This document shows, in pieces, positions 42,641 to 54,447 of a stretch of DNA of 64,000 nt. The stretch's first letter is position 1, and each line of letters starts with the position of its first letter. Origin of the DNA: Diphasiastrum complanatum (Eukaryota > Streptophyta > Lycopodiopsida > Lycopodiales > Lycopodiaceae); contig CM055094.1 of the NCBI GenBank assembly GCA_029204225.1, forward strand, positions 8,349,234 to 8,413,233, given 5' to 3'. The translations under genes and the position numbers were made by a program. Below the pieces are notes generated by a model. The model ran no database searches. It was not told the DNA's origin and saw only the letters and a program-made list of their open reading frames with translations.

Positions 42641-44459
42641 TCCTCAGGCCGTATACCTTGGTGGTATTTCTACTATTGCTTTTGCGCATACCTCAGATAG
42701 CCCTCCTGGTTCGGTGGTTGGTGCAGTATCTTCTCCATTGGACTCTATATCTCCATCTCTTGAGTCCGTTATGGCCGATGTTCTTGCTGATTTCTATGGG
42801 GTTCTTCACGGGTCCACGTTTGATGGTTCCCTCGCTATTAGTAATCAAGTTGTATCTTCTTTCGCTTTACTCCATGGATCTCTGCTTGAGGTTTGTGAAC
42901 CGCCTCATGATATTTCTACAGTTCCTTACATGATTCATGCGCCTTTGGCCCTTACCGTTACACATTTTCCATCCAAGGATATTTGCCAGATGGTCACTAT
43001 TACTTATTTAGGGTATTTATATGCTGGGACCTTTCTAGATGAGTATACGGGCATCCTTCAGTCTCCTTGTGTTTCTACATATAGGTTTGTTGCAGTCCAT
43101 GCCGATGCTGTGGATATATGGCATTCCTGGTTATTACGTATAGCTTGGTTTCCATTTGGACATGTTGATTGGTGCTGGTTTTTCCATATTACTGATCGCC
43201 TATGGTGCGGATATCTCTATGATTATGCATGTGGCTCTCTATATGTTCCTTGGATTGTTGCTCATTGTCAGGCTTGGCATATCCTGATGGCTTGGGTTAT
43301 TGCCTCCTTTCCAGCTACTGTTTGTCCAGGTGATCTTCAGATTCCCCCTCATTTCAGGTTGCTCCATATCGCTTGGTCTCTGATGCTGAGTTGCCACTTT
43401 GTTCTGGTTTTCCGAGACCATCAGAGTACCTTGAGAAAGTTCCTTCTCCTCTCTTGGATAGTTTGTGGGGATGTTGCCGCCATATATTTCAATATTGCTC
43501 ATATGTGCTTTGATACTCATCCCCAGCTACACGTGGATATTGATCCGATGCTTGCTACTGATGTTGGGGATCCTGTTCCGCGTTCCAGTGCATTTCTTCT
43601 ATTCCTCACTTGTGCGCCTGGTGTGCACTTTGGGATTACACTTGCGGCCAGTTCCGATGGGTCATCCAATTCTCCATCCGTTTTTGGTGTATCCTATGAT
43701 GGATTGGTATGTCCATATGAGGTCTTTCTCGATGAGTTTTTTGGCTACAGTTTTTCAGTTGAGGCCTCTACTATTTCTAGATTTGTTGCTATTGTTTTTA
43801 TGCATCATGTTTTTTTAGATGATGCATTGATTTCTTGGACCTTCTGGAGCTTTTGGCATGCTGCTCTTCTCGTGATAGGGGCCTTGAAGGTACCATGTGC
43901 CATTGCTACTTCTCATTCATGGGCCTCATGGATACCTTGGGCTTTTGACTATGCTGGTGCACGTTTCTCTATTTTAGCTATCCTTTGTCAGGATGATTTC
44001 TTTATGATCCATGTTTCCTGGCATATCGCTTGCTTTTCCATGCTATTACAGCGTGTCTGTCATCCTGCTTATGTTCCTACTCCTTGGTGCTGGTCTTCGA
44101 TGCTGCTATCTTTTCTTGGGGCACCTATATCATTGAGTTTGCACATATGGTTGATGGTTACGTGTATGATGCGGCTATTCGCGATGAGTGTCCATCTCTT
44201 TTCCAGTTTCCTTATTGGCTTCCTATTGCTGATGCAGTTCTACCTTCTCGGGCTTTTTGAATACCTTGGTATGATGTCCCTATCTTTTGGGCTGATCCTC
44301 TACTATCTTGGGCATTACGGATACCTTGGCATTCCTAGTTGTTGCTTGATCATTCTACTTCTGATGGGCAGTCTGAGGTCCTTAACAGGATCCTTGAGGA
44401 TTATTTACGCCATTTTGTTACTCCTTCTGGAAAGGATTGGGATCAGCATTTATGTTTAG
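42528..44459 (+). other. Gypsy-3 replacement segment 2 with 643-codon open frame
   Basis: From about 42641 the sequence no longer matches Gypsy-1; RT, RNase H and integrase core are missing up to about 44345. One frame is open throughout. Its product would be rich in Trp, His, Leu and hydrophobic stretches (WHSWLLRIAWFPFGHVDWCW, WHIACFSMLLQRV, SSMLLSFLGAPISLSLHIWL), and its last part overlaps integrase sequence in another frame. No family recognised. Gypsy-2 keeps 383 codons of the same frame, but the differences between the copies are mostly amino-acid changing, so a functional protein is doubtful. Confidence 0.6.
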
Positions 44460-45196
44460 CAGAGTATAGCTATAATAGCTCTGTTAGTACCAGCATAGGT
44501 GTCTCACCATTTTATTATCTCATGCCTATGCACCTCTTTTACCTGGCATTCCTCTCCCTCCTGAGGATACACCTGTCACACTTTGCATCTTTTCTATCAG
44601 GTGCTCGAGAGCTTATTACCCGGGCCAGTTCTCATTTACAACATGTTCAGCAGCGTTATCAGACCTCAGTTGATCGTCACCACCGCCATGTTGAGTTTCA
44701 GCTTGGAGATATGGTTTATCTACGCCTACGGTTTGCACGTCATCATTTTGTTTAGGGCCATGCTTCTACCGAGAAGCTTGCACCATGTTATTATGGGCCT
44801 TATCGCAGTTTGGAGGTTCTTAGTCCAGTTACATATCGCTTACAGCTTCCTGCTTCCACACACGCCTGTGATGTATTCCATGTCAGTTTATTACGTGCTG
44901 CTATTGAGGATGACGCTCCTTGTGATGCTGAGTTTCCTACTGCTCCAGAGTTATTTCCATTTTTACCTGCTGCTATATCACAGGTTCATCTATACCATAG
45001 TCGAGGCCGCCGGCAGATTCAATTTTTGGTCCAGTGGGATGGTCATCCTATTGAGGAGGCCACATGAGAGCCTATTGATGTCTTTTATCATTCACCATCA
45101 CTTGCGGATTAGGCTCGTGCTCTTGCTGCACTTGTTGATTCCTCTACATCAGATGTTGTTCTAGCTGTTGATGCACCAGGGCTTGCTGCTATTTAA
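44345..45196 (+). pseudogene. Gypsy-3 integrase C-terminus and chromodomain
   Basis: Resumes Gypsy-1 homology at SDGQSEVLNRILEDYLRHFV (third catalytic residue only), then HVQQRYQTSVDRHHRHVEFQ and LGDMVYLRLRFARHHFV with TAG 44753-44755. Another frame gives YGPYRSLEVLSPVTYRLQLP, ACDVFHVSLLRAAIEDDAP and RQIQFLVQWDGHPIEEAT, then TGA 45065 and TAG 45110 where Gypsy-1 has TGG and CAG. The first two catalytic aspartates are absent. Confidence 0.87.
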
Positions 45197-45242
45197 TCCA
45201 GTTTCTTTGCGGCAGTTGGGTCTATTTTTTTGTGCCAGGGAG

Positions 45243-45687
45243 AGTTATGGACTCGGCTCATTACATTCGCCGCATCCATTTCCATTTACTTTACTTTATG
45301 CATAAGCAGGCCTTGGGCCCTTTTTTATTCATTAGTGACACTTAGACTATATGGTTGGCCTTTGGCCTTATTACTCATTATTAGGCCATTTGGACATATT
45401 ACTGGAGAGTGGGGGCCTTCTTGGAGGGCGCACTATTTTCCCTCCCAGTTGGGCCCTAGCCACTGGAAGCTTCCTTTTAGGGCTTCCTCTTGGCTATAAG
45501 TAGGGAAACTGTGTCATTTATTATTCAACTGATGATATTGATCTCTCTCTCTCTAGTCTCCTTAATCTCTCTCTTTCCTGATTTCTAGGGTTAAGTCTTG
45601 CATATGTGCTGCTTTCATAGCTTAAGTCTTGCTTATGTGATGCTTTCATAGCTTAGCTCTAGATCAGCTGTGGCTCTATTCGTAACT
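45243..45687 (+). repeat. Gypsy-3 3' LTR
   Basis: AGTTATGGACTCGG to TTCGTAACT, preceded by polypurine-like GCCAGGGAG. Confidence 0.92.
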
Positions 45688-45958
45688 CACCCCAACACAT
45701 ATTTTAAAAAACAAAAATTTGCAACGTTCCAATCCGGAACACTCCCAGATCCCAGAACCGTTCCGAGAGCGTTCCGGAACAGAGTGCATCTATGTTACTA
45801 ATATGTAATATCATATATGTATATTGAAGTTGTACCTTGTAAGTCGTACCAATATTCATTATTCAAACTTCAAAGTTCAGACGTCATTGTTTATGGAAGT
45901 TTCAAGTTAGTAGTTACTAAGTTGCTTGATTCTTGAATCTTGATAGATAAATTGATTA

Positions 45959-46645
45959 TTGAATCTTGATAAATTTACCGGGCTCCAGGAGATACGAGAC
46001 GTATGGCATGTTGTGGCAAATGTTCTCTATCCCTTGCATGCTGTGGCAAATGTTCTCTATCCTCTATGGAGGTTTTCGCAGCAGCTCAGGAACGGATGGA
46101 ATGAATACATTAGTAAGGTGCACCTCGATCCTGCAGACCAAGACTCGCTCAATGATGAGCTTGAGGTTTTTAGAGGTGAGACCCTGGAGTTCGGCACCAT
46201 ATGAGAGCAGCTACGGCCAGGTATACGCTAAGAAACTATAGGCATGCCAACCTACGATTGCTGAAGAAGCTCAAGGAAATGAGAGAGCCAATATAGGTAA
46301 AGTTTAAACTTTAAACCGCAAATTTGAATTTTGTACATACTAGAAGATAATAGATTGCAATTGGTATTTAGATTTTGACAAGTTCCACGCTCTTGGAAGC
46401 TGGATCTTGAAAGTTCAAACTTGAAATGATTAGTCGTGACTCCTGATGCTTGAAATTCTGTTATATTTTGAAGGCGAATCTTGATGAGATCGATGTGACA
46501 CGAATTCCAAACTTGCCACCGAGATCACAGGAGGAGAAGGATGTTTATGCCTTCCTACACCAGGAGGCCTTATTGACTGCAGGTTTATCTCCATTGCTTG
46601 AGGGCCCACAAAGTGTCAAGTTGAAACTTCGAAGATCCAATTAAA
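45959..46645 (+). pseudogene. hAT transposase C-terminal half
   Basis: QEIRDVWHVVANVLYPLHAV, then (after an internal duplication of VANVLYPL) WRFSQQLRNGWNEYISKVHL, DPADQDSLNDELEVFRGETL and EFG. This fits the hAT region 'LH.A.Y.LNP.........G....I.K...D...+..+..E...F+...G.FG'. Later, 46474-46645 is open with IDVTRIPNLPPRSQEEKDVY, possibly the tail. The CER.FS dimerisation motif was not found. Probably the same broken gene as 33887-34347 and 38801-38896. Confidence 0.6.
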
Positions 46646-47013
46646 TTACTAGCTTCTAAGTTGAACTTGTAGCGATGATAAGGAGCCTACCGGTGCTACA
46701 CAGCAGCTTCTGAGGAGGACTAGGAGACGACTTTGAGCATAGATCTATCATGATTCATCTTAGACTTGCACTATGCACATTACAGTTCACTAGCCTCTAG
46801 GACTCAGGAGTGGACTGTGGTAGACAATATACTAAATGCTAGAGCCCTCACTGCCCATGAGTCGCCACTCAGTCGAAAGTCAGTGATTATTTAGTATTCA
46901 CTGTTCAAACATTGATGATTATAAATTTGTATGTACTTAGTATTTACTTGTCCCAACTCAATGCTCACTTCATTATATGATACTTTGGAATTTGAATCAT
47001 GATTATTGTCTAT
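46646..47013. other. Unrecognised AT-rich sequence
   Basis: AAGTTGAAC/AAGTT-rich sequence similar in style to the inside of the 35445 element. No gene seen. Confidence 0.3.
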
Positions 47014-47021
47014 ATTTAACC

Positions 47022-47352
47022 CATAGAATTAATGAACCATTAACGGTTCAGAGAACCGTACGGTTCTCAAAACTTTTATGCAGGAACCGTGTGAACCATG
47101 GAGGTAATTAATTAATTAATTGATTAATTTTTTTTCAGTACACAGGTCTGTGTGGATTAACAGGTCTGTGTCGATCAGGTCCAAATCTGTGTCCAAATCA
47201 GGTCCAAATCTGTCTGTGATAATTTGGTAATTAATAATTCATTAATTAATTAATTAATTAAATACTGGAACCGTACCACGGTTCAATAAACCGTGGTACG
47301 GTTCCTTCCACGGTTCCCAAGACCCACGGTTCTGGGAACCGTGGGTTCTATG
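47022..47352 (+). mobile_element. Non-autonomous hAT-like element, GGAACCGTGG family, 331 bp
   Basis: Perfect 8-bp TSD ATTTAACC at 47014-47021 and 47353-47360. Left end CATAGAATTAATGAACC; right end read inward CATAGAACCCACGGTTCC, identical over 15 bases to the left end of 4883-5258. Arrays of ACCGTGG/CCACGGT at both ends, TTAATTAA repeats and a duplicated AGGTCCAAATCTGT in the centre. No coding capacity. Confidence 0.87.
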
Positions 47353-47360
47353 ATTTAACC

Positions 47361-48122
47361 ATTTGAATTTTGAATTATATTGCTTATACTTGTTGTTTTG
47401 ATTCTTTTTAGAAAATTAGACTTTGATTTACTGTTGATTCTTGAATGTTCAAACTTCAAAGTTCAAACCCAATAAATCATGTCATGAGCCTAACGAGTCA
47501 CAGCTCACAAGTCACCTGTCAATGGTCTAGTCACTTCATCATTTATGAATGATTTGAAATTGTATTCATTGCTCAATGAACTACTAAGTAGTAAGTTGTC
47601 AGTTATAGCTTATAAGTTGTAAATTGTAAATTGTAAATTGTAATCAATGAGGATTGATCAACAATAGCATGTTGCAGCCTGCATAAGGCATCTGAATTTG
47701 TGGCTGCCATAATGTGTGGAAATCAAGCTCAAGTATAAGGTCACAGGTGTCCAGGTAGAAGAATAGAGTATTAGCTACAGATGTAACAGTGGAAATCACT
47801 GATTCTATTTCCTGAGGGTTCTTGTAAGTCACCAATGAGGGTGTACTAGAAGTTGCTGAGTACACATATCACTTAATTGATTTGAGCAACTCCAAAAAAT
47901 TTGCATAAACTATCAGACTGAATTTTGAAAGGCCGAAACTCTGGGTATTGGGCAATGATGCATCTCCCAAGCAAGATCAAACGATAAAAAAAATTCCTTT
48001 CTCAAACGTAAACTATTTAGTATTGATGATTGAAGAAATAGGGGCCAGGGCAGCTTCATCTATGAGGACACACTGCTCTCTTTCTTTTTTTTAATCAAGA
48101 GTAAGATCATCATCCATGCATG
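47361..48122. other. Unrecognised sequence
   Basis: Includes an AAATTGT triplication near 47620-47640. No domain recognised. Confidence 0.3.
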
Positions 48123-48412
48123 TAGGTAATGGAAAAACGAATCTTCTCAAAACCATCACTAATGTAAGTCATGACTTGTGATCTAAAAATCTCCTTGCTA
48201 CTACTCTTCAGCATAAGTATTATGATCTTGTTTCTTCTAGTTATTCTGGTTTTTCTCACCCTAATGGCATCCCTACTTCTCTTTCTTCCTCTTCCACACA
48301 GCTGAAAATGAAGGCAATCCTACAACAACCATCTCATATTCTCTTCACAATGCCTAATAGTTGTGTTAGAATGCCACAATGGCATGTCCATGGCTACCAC
48401 CTACTCTAAATG
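48123..48412 (+). pseudogene. Possible P-loop NTPase fragment
   Basis: VGNGKTNLLKTITNVSHDL then a stop; the first residues resemble a Walker A motif (G.GKT). The same frame continues to 48412 without a recognisable Walker B. A link to NB-ARC resistance genes is possible but unsupported. Confidence 0.22.
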
Positions 48413-48657
48413 AGTATGTTAGTTTTTGGCTAGGTGGCACCCCGTCACTCTTCCTAGTCACTGATCCCTCCAACATTCATGACAAGCTGCTGCTAGCAAA
48501 GAGGAGCATTGTTAGCCAGCACTACTGGCTACGCCAGCTTGCCAGTGCAGCCGATTGCGCCCTTGCCAACGTAGCTACTGCCTACAAGCGGGATGCTCTA
48601 CAACCAGTGCACCAAGAGTTTGATTTTGTTTTTAGAAACCCTTTAAAAAAAACATAA
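48379..48657 (+). other. Unidentified 92-codon open frame
   Basis: MACPWLPPTLNEYVSFWLGG ... AKRSIVSQHYWLRQLASAAD. More protein-like in composition than its surroundings, but no family recognised; it could be a gene fragment. Confidence 0.25.
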
Positions 48658-50114
48658 AAGCAGCTTTTTAAGCATTATTTGGAGCTAGCATAAAGATGAA
48701 ACCAAGAACAATGCTCATCTTTAGTTATCGAATGTGGAAAGGTACATTTATACCAACTTTGACTACTCTCTGAGGGCATTATTGTGAGTTGGGCATGAAG
48801 CCTAGCACATGCTAGTAAGGGAAGCTTAGACCTAGCAACAAAATTTTGAGCCTAGCTAGTCAAAGCTTTTTTAGTTTCTTCCAAAAAGAGGCTTGTGCCC
48901 TTCTCAGAATTCTTTTGCCTACTAGTGTGTCGGCAGATGTGCAGCCAATCAGTCCTTGTTGGTTCTATATGGCACTCTTGGTCTATATGTTTCCCATTGT
49001 ATGCATTTGAGCTAGTTCTTGTGAATGGTGTTTTCCGTTCATGGGTCAAGATAACTTGGGATCTTAATCCCTTCATAATCCTTCAACCATTGCTATCTCA
49101 TGCATCTAACAGTCACCATGATGACTTCCTTTGGCATCAACTTCTTAAACTTGTCCTCGCATACTCAAACATTTGATCCACAAAAAACATGAGCTACACA
49201 AAGTGTGCAATTTACTATATACGAAGATTAACACCCTTCAAAAAAAATGCCAAACTGATACGAGCATGATATTCTCAAAAACTCAAAAAACTAGATGTAT
49301 GAAAAATAACCATTGAAGGTATTGTTGAATACCAATACTCGTTAAGGTCGTCAACATCTTTTAAGTCGACCTGAAAGCATAACAATGGAAAGAAAATAAG
49401 ACCACCATTCAGCCGACTCAAGTTGTTAAGATAAGCTGAACAAAGTTTCAAAATACTCCATATTGATCAAAGTTAACCTAAAACATTCAAATTGCTAAAA
49501 GGCAAGTTTGAAAGCTCAAAGGTTGTGATTTATGACTAATAAATCAACCTGCATTTTGCACTTCAATCACAGGGAACTTGTGCTTGTAAACTATGAATTG
49601 CTAAAAATTTCAAAATTGCTTGACTAAAATTTCAGTATAAAAATAGCTCTTAAAAAAATTACTCTCTCCTTCCATGTGTGTGTGTGTGTGTGTGTGTAAG
49701 TTTGAGGCTTAGGTATGTGAAAAAGATTCAAAACATATGACGTGAAGCTATAAAACTTTCAAGGGAAAGAGAACATAGGCTTTCAATCACTCAGAAAAGC
49801 ATCCTCAAATTTGAAAGGAGTTCTTGAAGAAATAATACATATTTCATGTGTGAACATTGTTGTAGCTTTTCATCTTTATATTTCAAAAGCATAAGCAAGC
49901 AATAATAGTAGAAGGATTGGACTATATAACTAGTTCAAGAAAAAACCTTTTGTCAAGACATACAAAGTAACAAAGAAATACATTTTGCAACTAGCTAATT
50001 TCTACTTTTCAACATATTCAATTATTGTACAATAGGATTTTCTATCGACACTTATATAGCAGTTCACCAAGAATTTTGATAAAAGTTCATATGAGCTATT
50101 ATAGGGAACTCTTA
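48658..50114. other. Unrecognised AT-rich sequence with (TG)n at 49675-49697
   Basis: Contains a TGTGTG microsatellite of about 22 bp. No gene or element end recognised. Confidence 0.4.
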
Positions 50115-50122
50115 GTTTGGCC

Positions 50123-50785
50123 CTGTGTTGCAGCGGATTGCGATCCGCTGCAAAAACGTTCCGGATCGTGCGATCCGGAACGTCAGCGATCCGCGACCCG
50201 GATCGCAATTTTTTTTTTTTTTGTGTGTGGAAAAAGGAGTAATGGCCAAAAAAAAATTTTATTTTAATACTAACTAAATCAGTTTTGAATGGTGTTCTGA
50301 TGCCAATGGTTTGCAGATCTACTGATTCCGTTTTCTGTTAGAAAATGATAGAAAGAGTTAGAAGGAGCCTTCCTTAGATTGGTGGGAATTGTATACTTCT
50401 TTTGGAATAGCTAAAACAGGGGGTTCGAGGGGCGGTAGCCCCCCGAGAAACAGGGGGTCTGGGGGGCGGTAGCCTTCCAACTCCCTGAGTGAAAACACAC
50501 TTTTTGGTGTTTCGCACCCGAAACAGTCGGCAAACTACACAATCCAAATTTTTGAAACCATATGAAAATGCAGCCAGTTTTCTTAAACCATCTACTGATG
50601 TCCAGATTTCTAATCAATGTAGCCCGCAGCCATCTGAAACCAAGCAACAGATCTGCATAACAGTTGCTTTTTTAAAATCCTTTCACATGATACCCATATT
50701 GGCAACTATACAAAAAAAAAATTGCGTTTCGGGAAACCCTAATGGGAATCCCGGATCGCGTTCCGGAACGCGGACTGCAACCTTG
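50123..50785 (+). mobile_element. Non-autonomous hAT-like element, GGATCGC/GTTCCGG family, 663 bp
   Basis: Perfect 8-bp TSD GTTTGGCC at 50115-50122 and 50786-50793. Left end CTGTGTTGCAGCGGATTG; right end read inward CAAGGTTGCAGTCCGCG. The right terminus matches that of the TTCGAACC family (CAAGGTTGCA). Left array: GCGATCC/GGATCGC words and a hairpin with 13-base arms near 50157-50184. Right array: GGATCGCG, TTCCGGAACGCG. The centre has a duplicated AACAGGGGGT..GGGGCGGTAGCC unit (50415-50480). No coding capacity. Confidence 0.88.
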
Positions 50786-50793
50786 GTTTGGCC

Positions 50794-51611
50794 TGCTAGA
50801 AAAACATAAGCAAGCATATTATGTAAACTAGAACATATTTTGTTGTGTCTATTGAGACTATGGTCATCTAATGGTCATAAACTATGTATGTAAAGTACAA
50901 AGTTGATTGTCTCCGTTGAGACTAAAGGTCCAAGGGACTTATTAACAAGGCATGCTTTTTTATGTCAATCAAACAATTGGAACAACAGGGGTTTTGACCA
51001 AGCAAGGTCACGGTAACCATTATGCGACAGATACAAGGCATTCAAATTGTACTCAATTCTGCAAAGAACGAGAACAATGGCATAACCAGACAGCATAAAC
51101 GGATGAGGCACAATGACCTATCGCTCAACTTGTTGCCAAAACTGGTGGTGAAGTGGTTATCATCTTGCTCTCCAAATCTGACCTCACTCAACAAACTCAA
51201 GGGTAGTAGAAAGTAGCAAGAGCTCTAGCACTCCTAGATGGTATGCAAAGTGTGTGAGAGATAACTTATTCCGCTGCGCACGAACATTTTCCATTCGTGT
51301 TCGTTTCTTTTTCAAGTTATCTTTCTTTCACCCCTCTTTCCAACAGGTAGTTATGGGTCTAATTGGCACTTCTTGCTGCTATCACTTGGCATTCCTAGTA
51401 AATATGGTTGGCCTAAAGTATCTTTATTTGTACAATATTGTCTACTACTACATTCATGTGGAACTCTTGGGCCTTTTATATTAAGCAGGCTTGATATCCT
51501 ATTCTTTAGCCATGACATATATTCATGACTTTACTAGGCATTCCTGGACCATTAGAATGCCATGGTATCTGTTTGTGTACAACAAAGTAAAGTTTCATAA
51601 ACTCATAAAAC
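50794..51611. other. Unrecognised sequence
   Basis: Short open frames without recognisable domain. Confidence 0.3.
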
Positions 51612-52062
51612 AAACCGCATGAATGAATCATTTGGGCCCAATTCAAACCGCAAAGAATTGAACCCCTTTCCTAAGGCACCCGATTCAAACTGCACAAATC
51701 TGGGCTATTTTCTAGAAGGACCCGATTAAAAAGCTCAAGAGCCCAATTCAGACCTTTTGCACCCTTCGTGAGCTTGTGGATAGAATACAAGGTGAACCAT
51801 GAGGGAGCGAATGGTTTATAGCTAGGATGAGAGCTAGACAAGGGTAGGAGATGGCCGAAGGTGCTGGCAGTGGTATGGGACATTGTTAGTACTAGTACTA
51901 GAGGTTGGATCTTACTTGATTCCAAGTATCAAGCCTAGGGCACAAAGGGTAGATCTGGATTAGATCCTATGATGGGGTGGATGATGAGCGTCGGTTTCTT
52001 GTGTTGACTGCCATTTGGAGGTTTCCAGCTTTAAAGTACATAACAGTTGGTAGCAAAGCCAC
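51612..52062 (+). repeat. 5' LTR (approximate) and primer-site-like sequence of a gypsy relic
   Basis: From about 51780 it matches the LTR copies at 54650 and 56230 (GGTATGGGACATTG, AGAGGTTGGATCTTACTTGAT, GGGCACAAAGGGTAGATCTGG). It ends near 52045, followed by TTGGTAGCAAAGCC, a degraded initiator-Met tRNA primer site. The left part (51612-51780) is less certain. Confidence 0.5.
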
Positions 52063-52339
52063 AAAAACTATGTACAGGTATGATCGATCGATCGATCCCG
52101 GTGAACTATAAGTTTGAAATTGTTTTTTCCACAAGAAAAAATTTCAATTGTCGTTTGAAATCATAGATTAGGGTTTTTGGGGAAAAAGAAACTCAAGTGT
52201 TTTCCTTGTAGCTAGCAGCCAGCTAGTTGCGCAGCTGGCAGCCAGCATGGCTACTTGTAGTCTTGTTGGCAGAGTGGGGAGGAGGCAACATGGCCAGCTG
52301 CCTTGTCAGCGGTCAGCTAGCTGGGCCCATTGCCAAGAT

Positions 52340-52408
<69 letters not shown>
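52340..52408 (+). repeat. (GT)n-(GA)n compound microsatellite
   Basis: About 37 bp GT followed by about 32 bp GA. Open frames across it are artefacts. Confidence 0.95.
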
Positions 52409-52410
<2 letters not shown>

Positions 52411-52489
52411 GAATGGTGGATTGCCATCCCACCTTTTTTCAGACTTCTTCCAGTTTTTGTCTCGCAGTTCTTCTTCTCCAATTTGTGGC

Positions 52490-54440
52490 AGCCATGGACA
52501 ATACTACAAGCAAATTACATTGTGGACTTAGGAAGAAGCTCTATGCCAAGGAATCTAAATGTGAATTTTTTCAAATAAGACTAGTATGTCTCAAGATTGG
52601 AAACTAACTTAACAAGGTCCAAAAGGTTTGTGAGTGGCCTATTCTCCTAACCATCCATGAAGTCAAATCTTTCCTTGGTTTTTCATCAATTCATCATAGA
52701 TTATGCTGTAATTGCATTACCCTTGACAAATCTCCTCAAAAGACGAAGAAACCTAGCCGACACAATAAGTTCAATCCTCCGGTAACTTAGATGAGTTGAA
52801 TCAAATTTTTGAAACAATAAGTTCAATCCTCCGGCAACTTAGATTGAAGAGTTGAATCAAATTTTTTAAACAAACATTTTGTGTCTACAACTCTGATACT
52901 ACACACAAGCCATACGTGCATGAGACAGATGCCAGCAACGTTGTTGTAAGGGCAGTCCTACGTCGAGATGGTAGACTGGTTGCGTTTGAGAGCAAAAAGT
53001 TGGGTACTCAAAGGTGGTATTGCACCTACAATAATGAACTTTTTGTTGTGATAAATGCTCTTATAATCTAGAGACAATATTTATATGGATCTAGGTTTAC
53101 AATTGTAATTGGAGAGATTAATCAATTAAGCTTTTCTAAGATCCAATATAATTTGTATCTATCCCTTAGAAATTTGTGTACGACCGACAAGTATTTCAAT
53201 CAGATTTGCTTATATGTCCTAGCAGGAGATTCTAGATCTCGTGACATACTTGGAATGCAGGATTCCAAGATCTCTCCTTGGGATAGAATACTTAAAGACT
53301 ATTCTATTAAGAATGGGATACTTTTCCTGAATGAAAAAAGTGGAGACATACGTTCTCAAATGCAGGCAATGCCAAGTAAACAAAGCTAAAAGACTTAAGG
53401 CAGCTGGCTTGTTACTTCCATTGGAAATTCCCAAAAGAAGTGGGAAAGTATCTCCATGGATTTCATGGTTGAATTTTCTAGGACCGGGAAGCAAAATAAT
53501 GTCGTACGGATAGTAGTTGAGAGGCTTCAAGATGGTGCAATTGATTCCAACAAAGATGTTTGTCAAAGTTTCGGAACTTGATTAGCTTTACATGGAAAAG
53601 TTGTTCATCTTGTGTGGTTTTGTCGAATGATATTGTTAGTGATTGAGATTCTAAGTTCACTGGCAAATTTTGGCAAGCGGTCTTCAAGAAATGGAAACCA
53701 AATTGAGTCTAGGGTCATCACATAATCCAAAATCGAATGGTCAGACTGAATGGATAAATTAGCCTATGGAAAATATGCTTTGTACATATGTTTCCAAGAG
53801 ACAATCAAATTGGGAAAGGTACCTCGCACTGGTTGAGTTTGCGCATAACAACGCAAAGCACTCAATGATGGGTTATAGCAATCATATTGATTTATAATTT
53901 CCAGCCCCGTGCCCCCCTCTTTGTAGATCTCACAGGTCTCAGCAGTAAATATCTTGCAAGAAATATTGCTTGTCACTCGTGATAGCATAAAAATGGCTCA
54001 AGATAGCCTTGAATTACTGCGTTAAGGAGATTAGGTCTACCTTAGAATTTCAAAGGGTTCATGGAAATGTCCTAAGTTGTCTCCTCGTTTCTGTGGGCCT
54101 TTTTGTAGTGTAAATAGACTCAATCGAAATGCCTATTAACTAGATCTTACGCAAAGAATCAAAGTCCACCCCGTTTTCCACGTTACCCTTTTTAAGCAAC
54201 AACTTGGTAGAAGGATGGATTGATTAAGTGGATAAGCTAGTTCAATTGGAGGTTTTTCAACCTTTTTCCCTTCGAAACCACATGCCATTGTTGACATGCA
54301 TCAATGTGGACTCAAAAACCAGGAGGTGATTTAAGTACTTGGTCTGTTGGAAAGGTAGTTCCAACAATGAGGACACTTGAGAAAAGGAGCAACACCTTAG
54401 ACTGAGATTCCCATATTTCCTTCCCTAGATCTTTTAAAGG
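52490..54440 (+). pseudogene. pol: Ty3/gypsy chromovirus relic: RT end, RNase H, integrase, chromodomain
   Basis: RT thumb: LRKKLYAKESKCEFFQIR and HEVKSFLGFSSIHHR. RNase H: HETDASNVVVRAVLRRDGRL and VAFESKKLGTQ, with YNNELFVVINALI. Integrase: VETYVLKCRQCQVNKAKRLK (zinc-binding CxxC), a decayed core with NGQTEWIN, then RYLALVEFAHNNAKHSM. C-terminal pieces: CPKLSPRFCGPF, KVHPVFHVTLFKQQLG. Chromodomain: FKYLVCWKGSSNNEDT near 54330. Many frameshifts; two 40-base stretches with AATAAGTTCAATCCTCCGG repeat at 52766 and 52820. It is followed by a polypurine tract AAAGGGGGGGAA and an LTR at 54448. Confidence 0.8.
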
Positions 54441-54447
54441 GGGGGAA

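Larger units (their letters stand above)
39641..45687 (+). mobile_element. Gypsy-3: full-length non-autonomous gypsy (6,047 bp)
   Basis: LTRs 39641-40084 and 45243-45687, about 97% identical by eye (roughly 13 differences), flanked by CACCT/CACCC. Order: LTR, primer site, repetitive leader, gag without knuckle, replacement segment 1, remnant of protease, replacement segment 2, integrase C-terminus with chromodomain, polypurine-like CAGGG, LTR. RT, RNase H and the integrase core are absent, so mobility would depend on proteins from a relative such as Gypsy-1. Confidence 0.92.
38952..45794 (+). mobile_element. hAT-like element, CCGGAAC/GTTCCGG family, with Gypsy-3 inserted
   Basis: Perfect 8-bp TSD TTACTAAT at 38944-38951 and 45795-45802. 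Left end CTAAGTTGCTTCGGAACAG; right end read inward CATAGATGCACTCTGTTCCG. Both ends have GGAAC/CCGGAAC/GTTCC words (about 38960-39030 and 45722-45780). Without the 6-kb Gypsy-3 it would be about 800 bp and non-coding. It interrupts a hAT transposase relic (pieces at 38801 and 45966). Confidence 0.85.

Noticed and set aside
42528-44459. A captured host multi-pass membrane protein gene
   Set aside because: Composition looks membrane-like, but the differences between the two copies are mostly amino-acid changing, and the frame runs into integrase sequence out of phase.
48123-48412. An NB-ARC disease-resistance gene
   Set aside because: Only a weak Walker-A-like stretch; no Walker B, GLPL or LRR sequence found.
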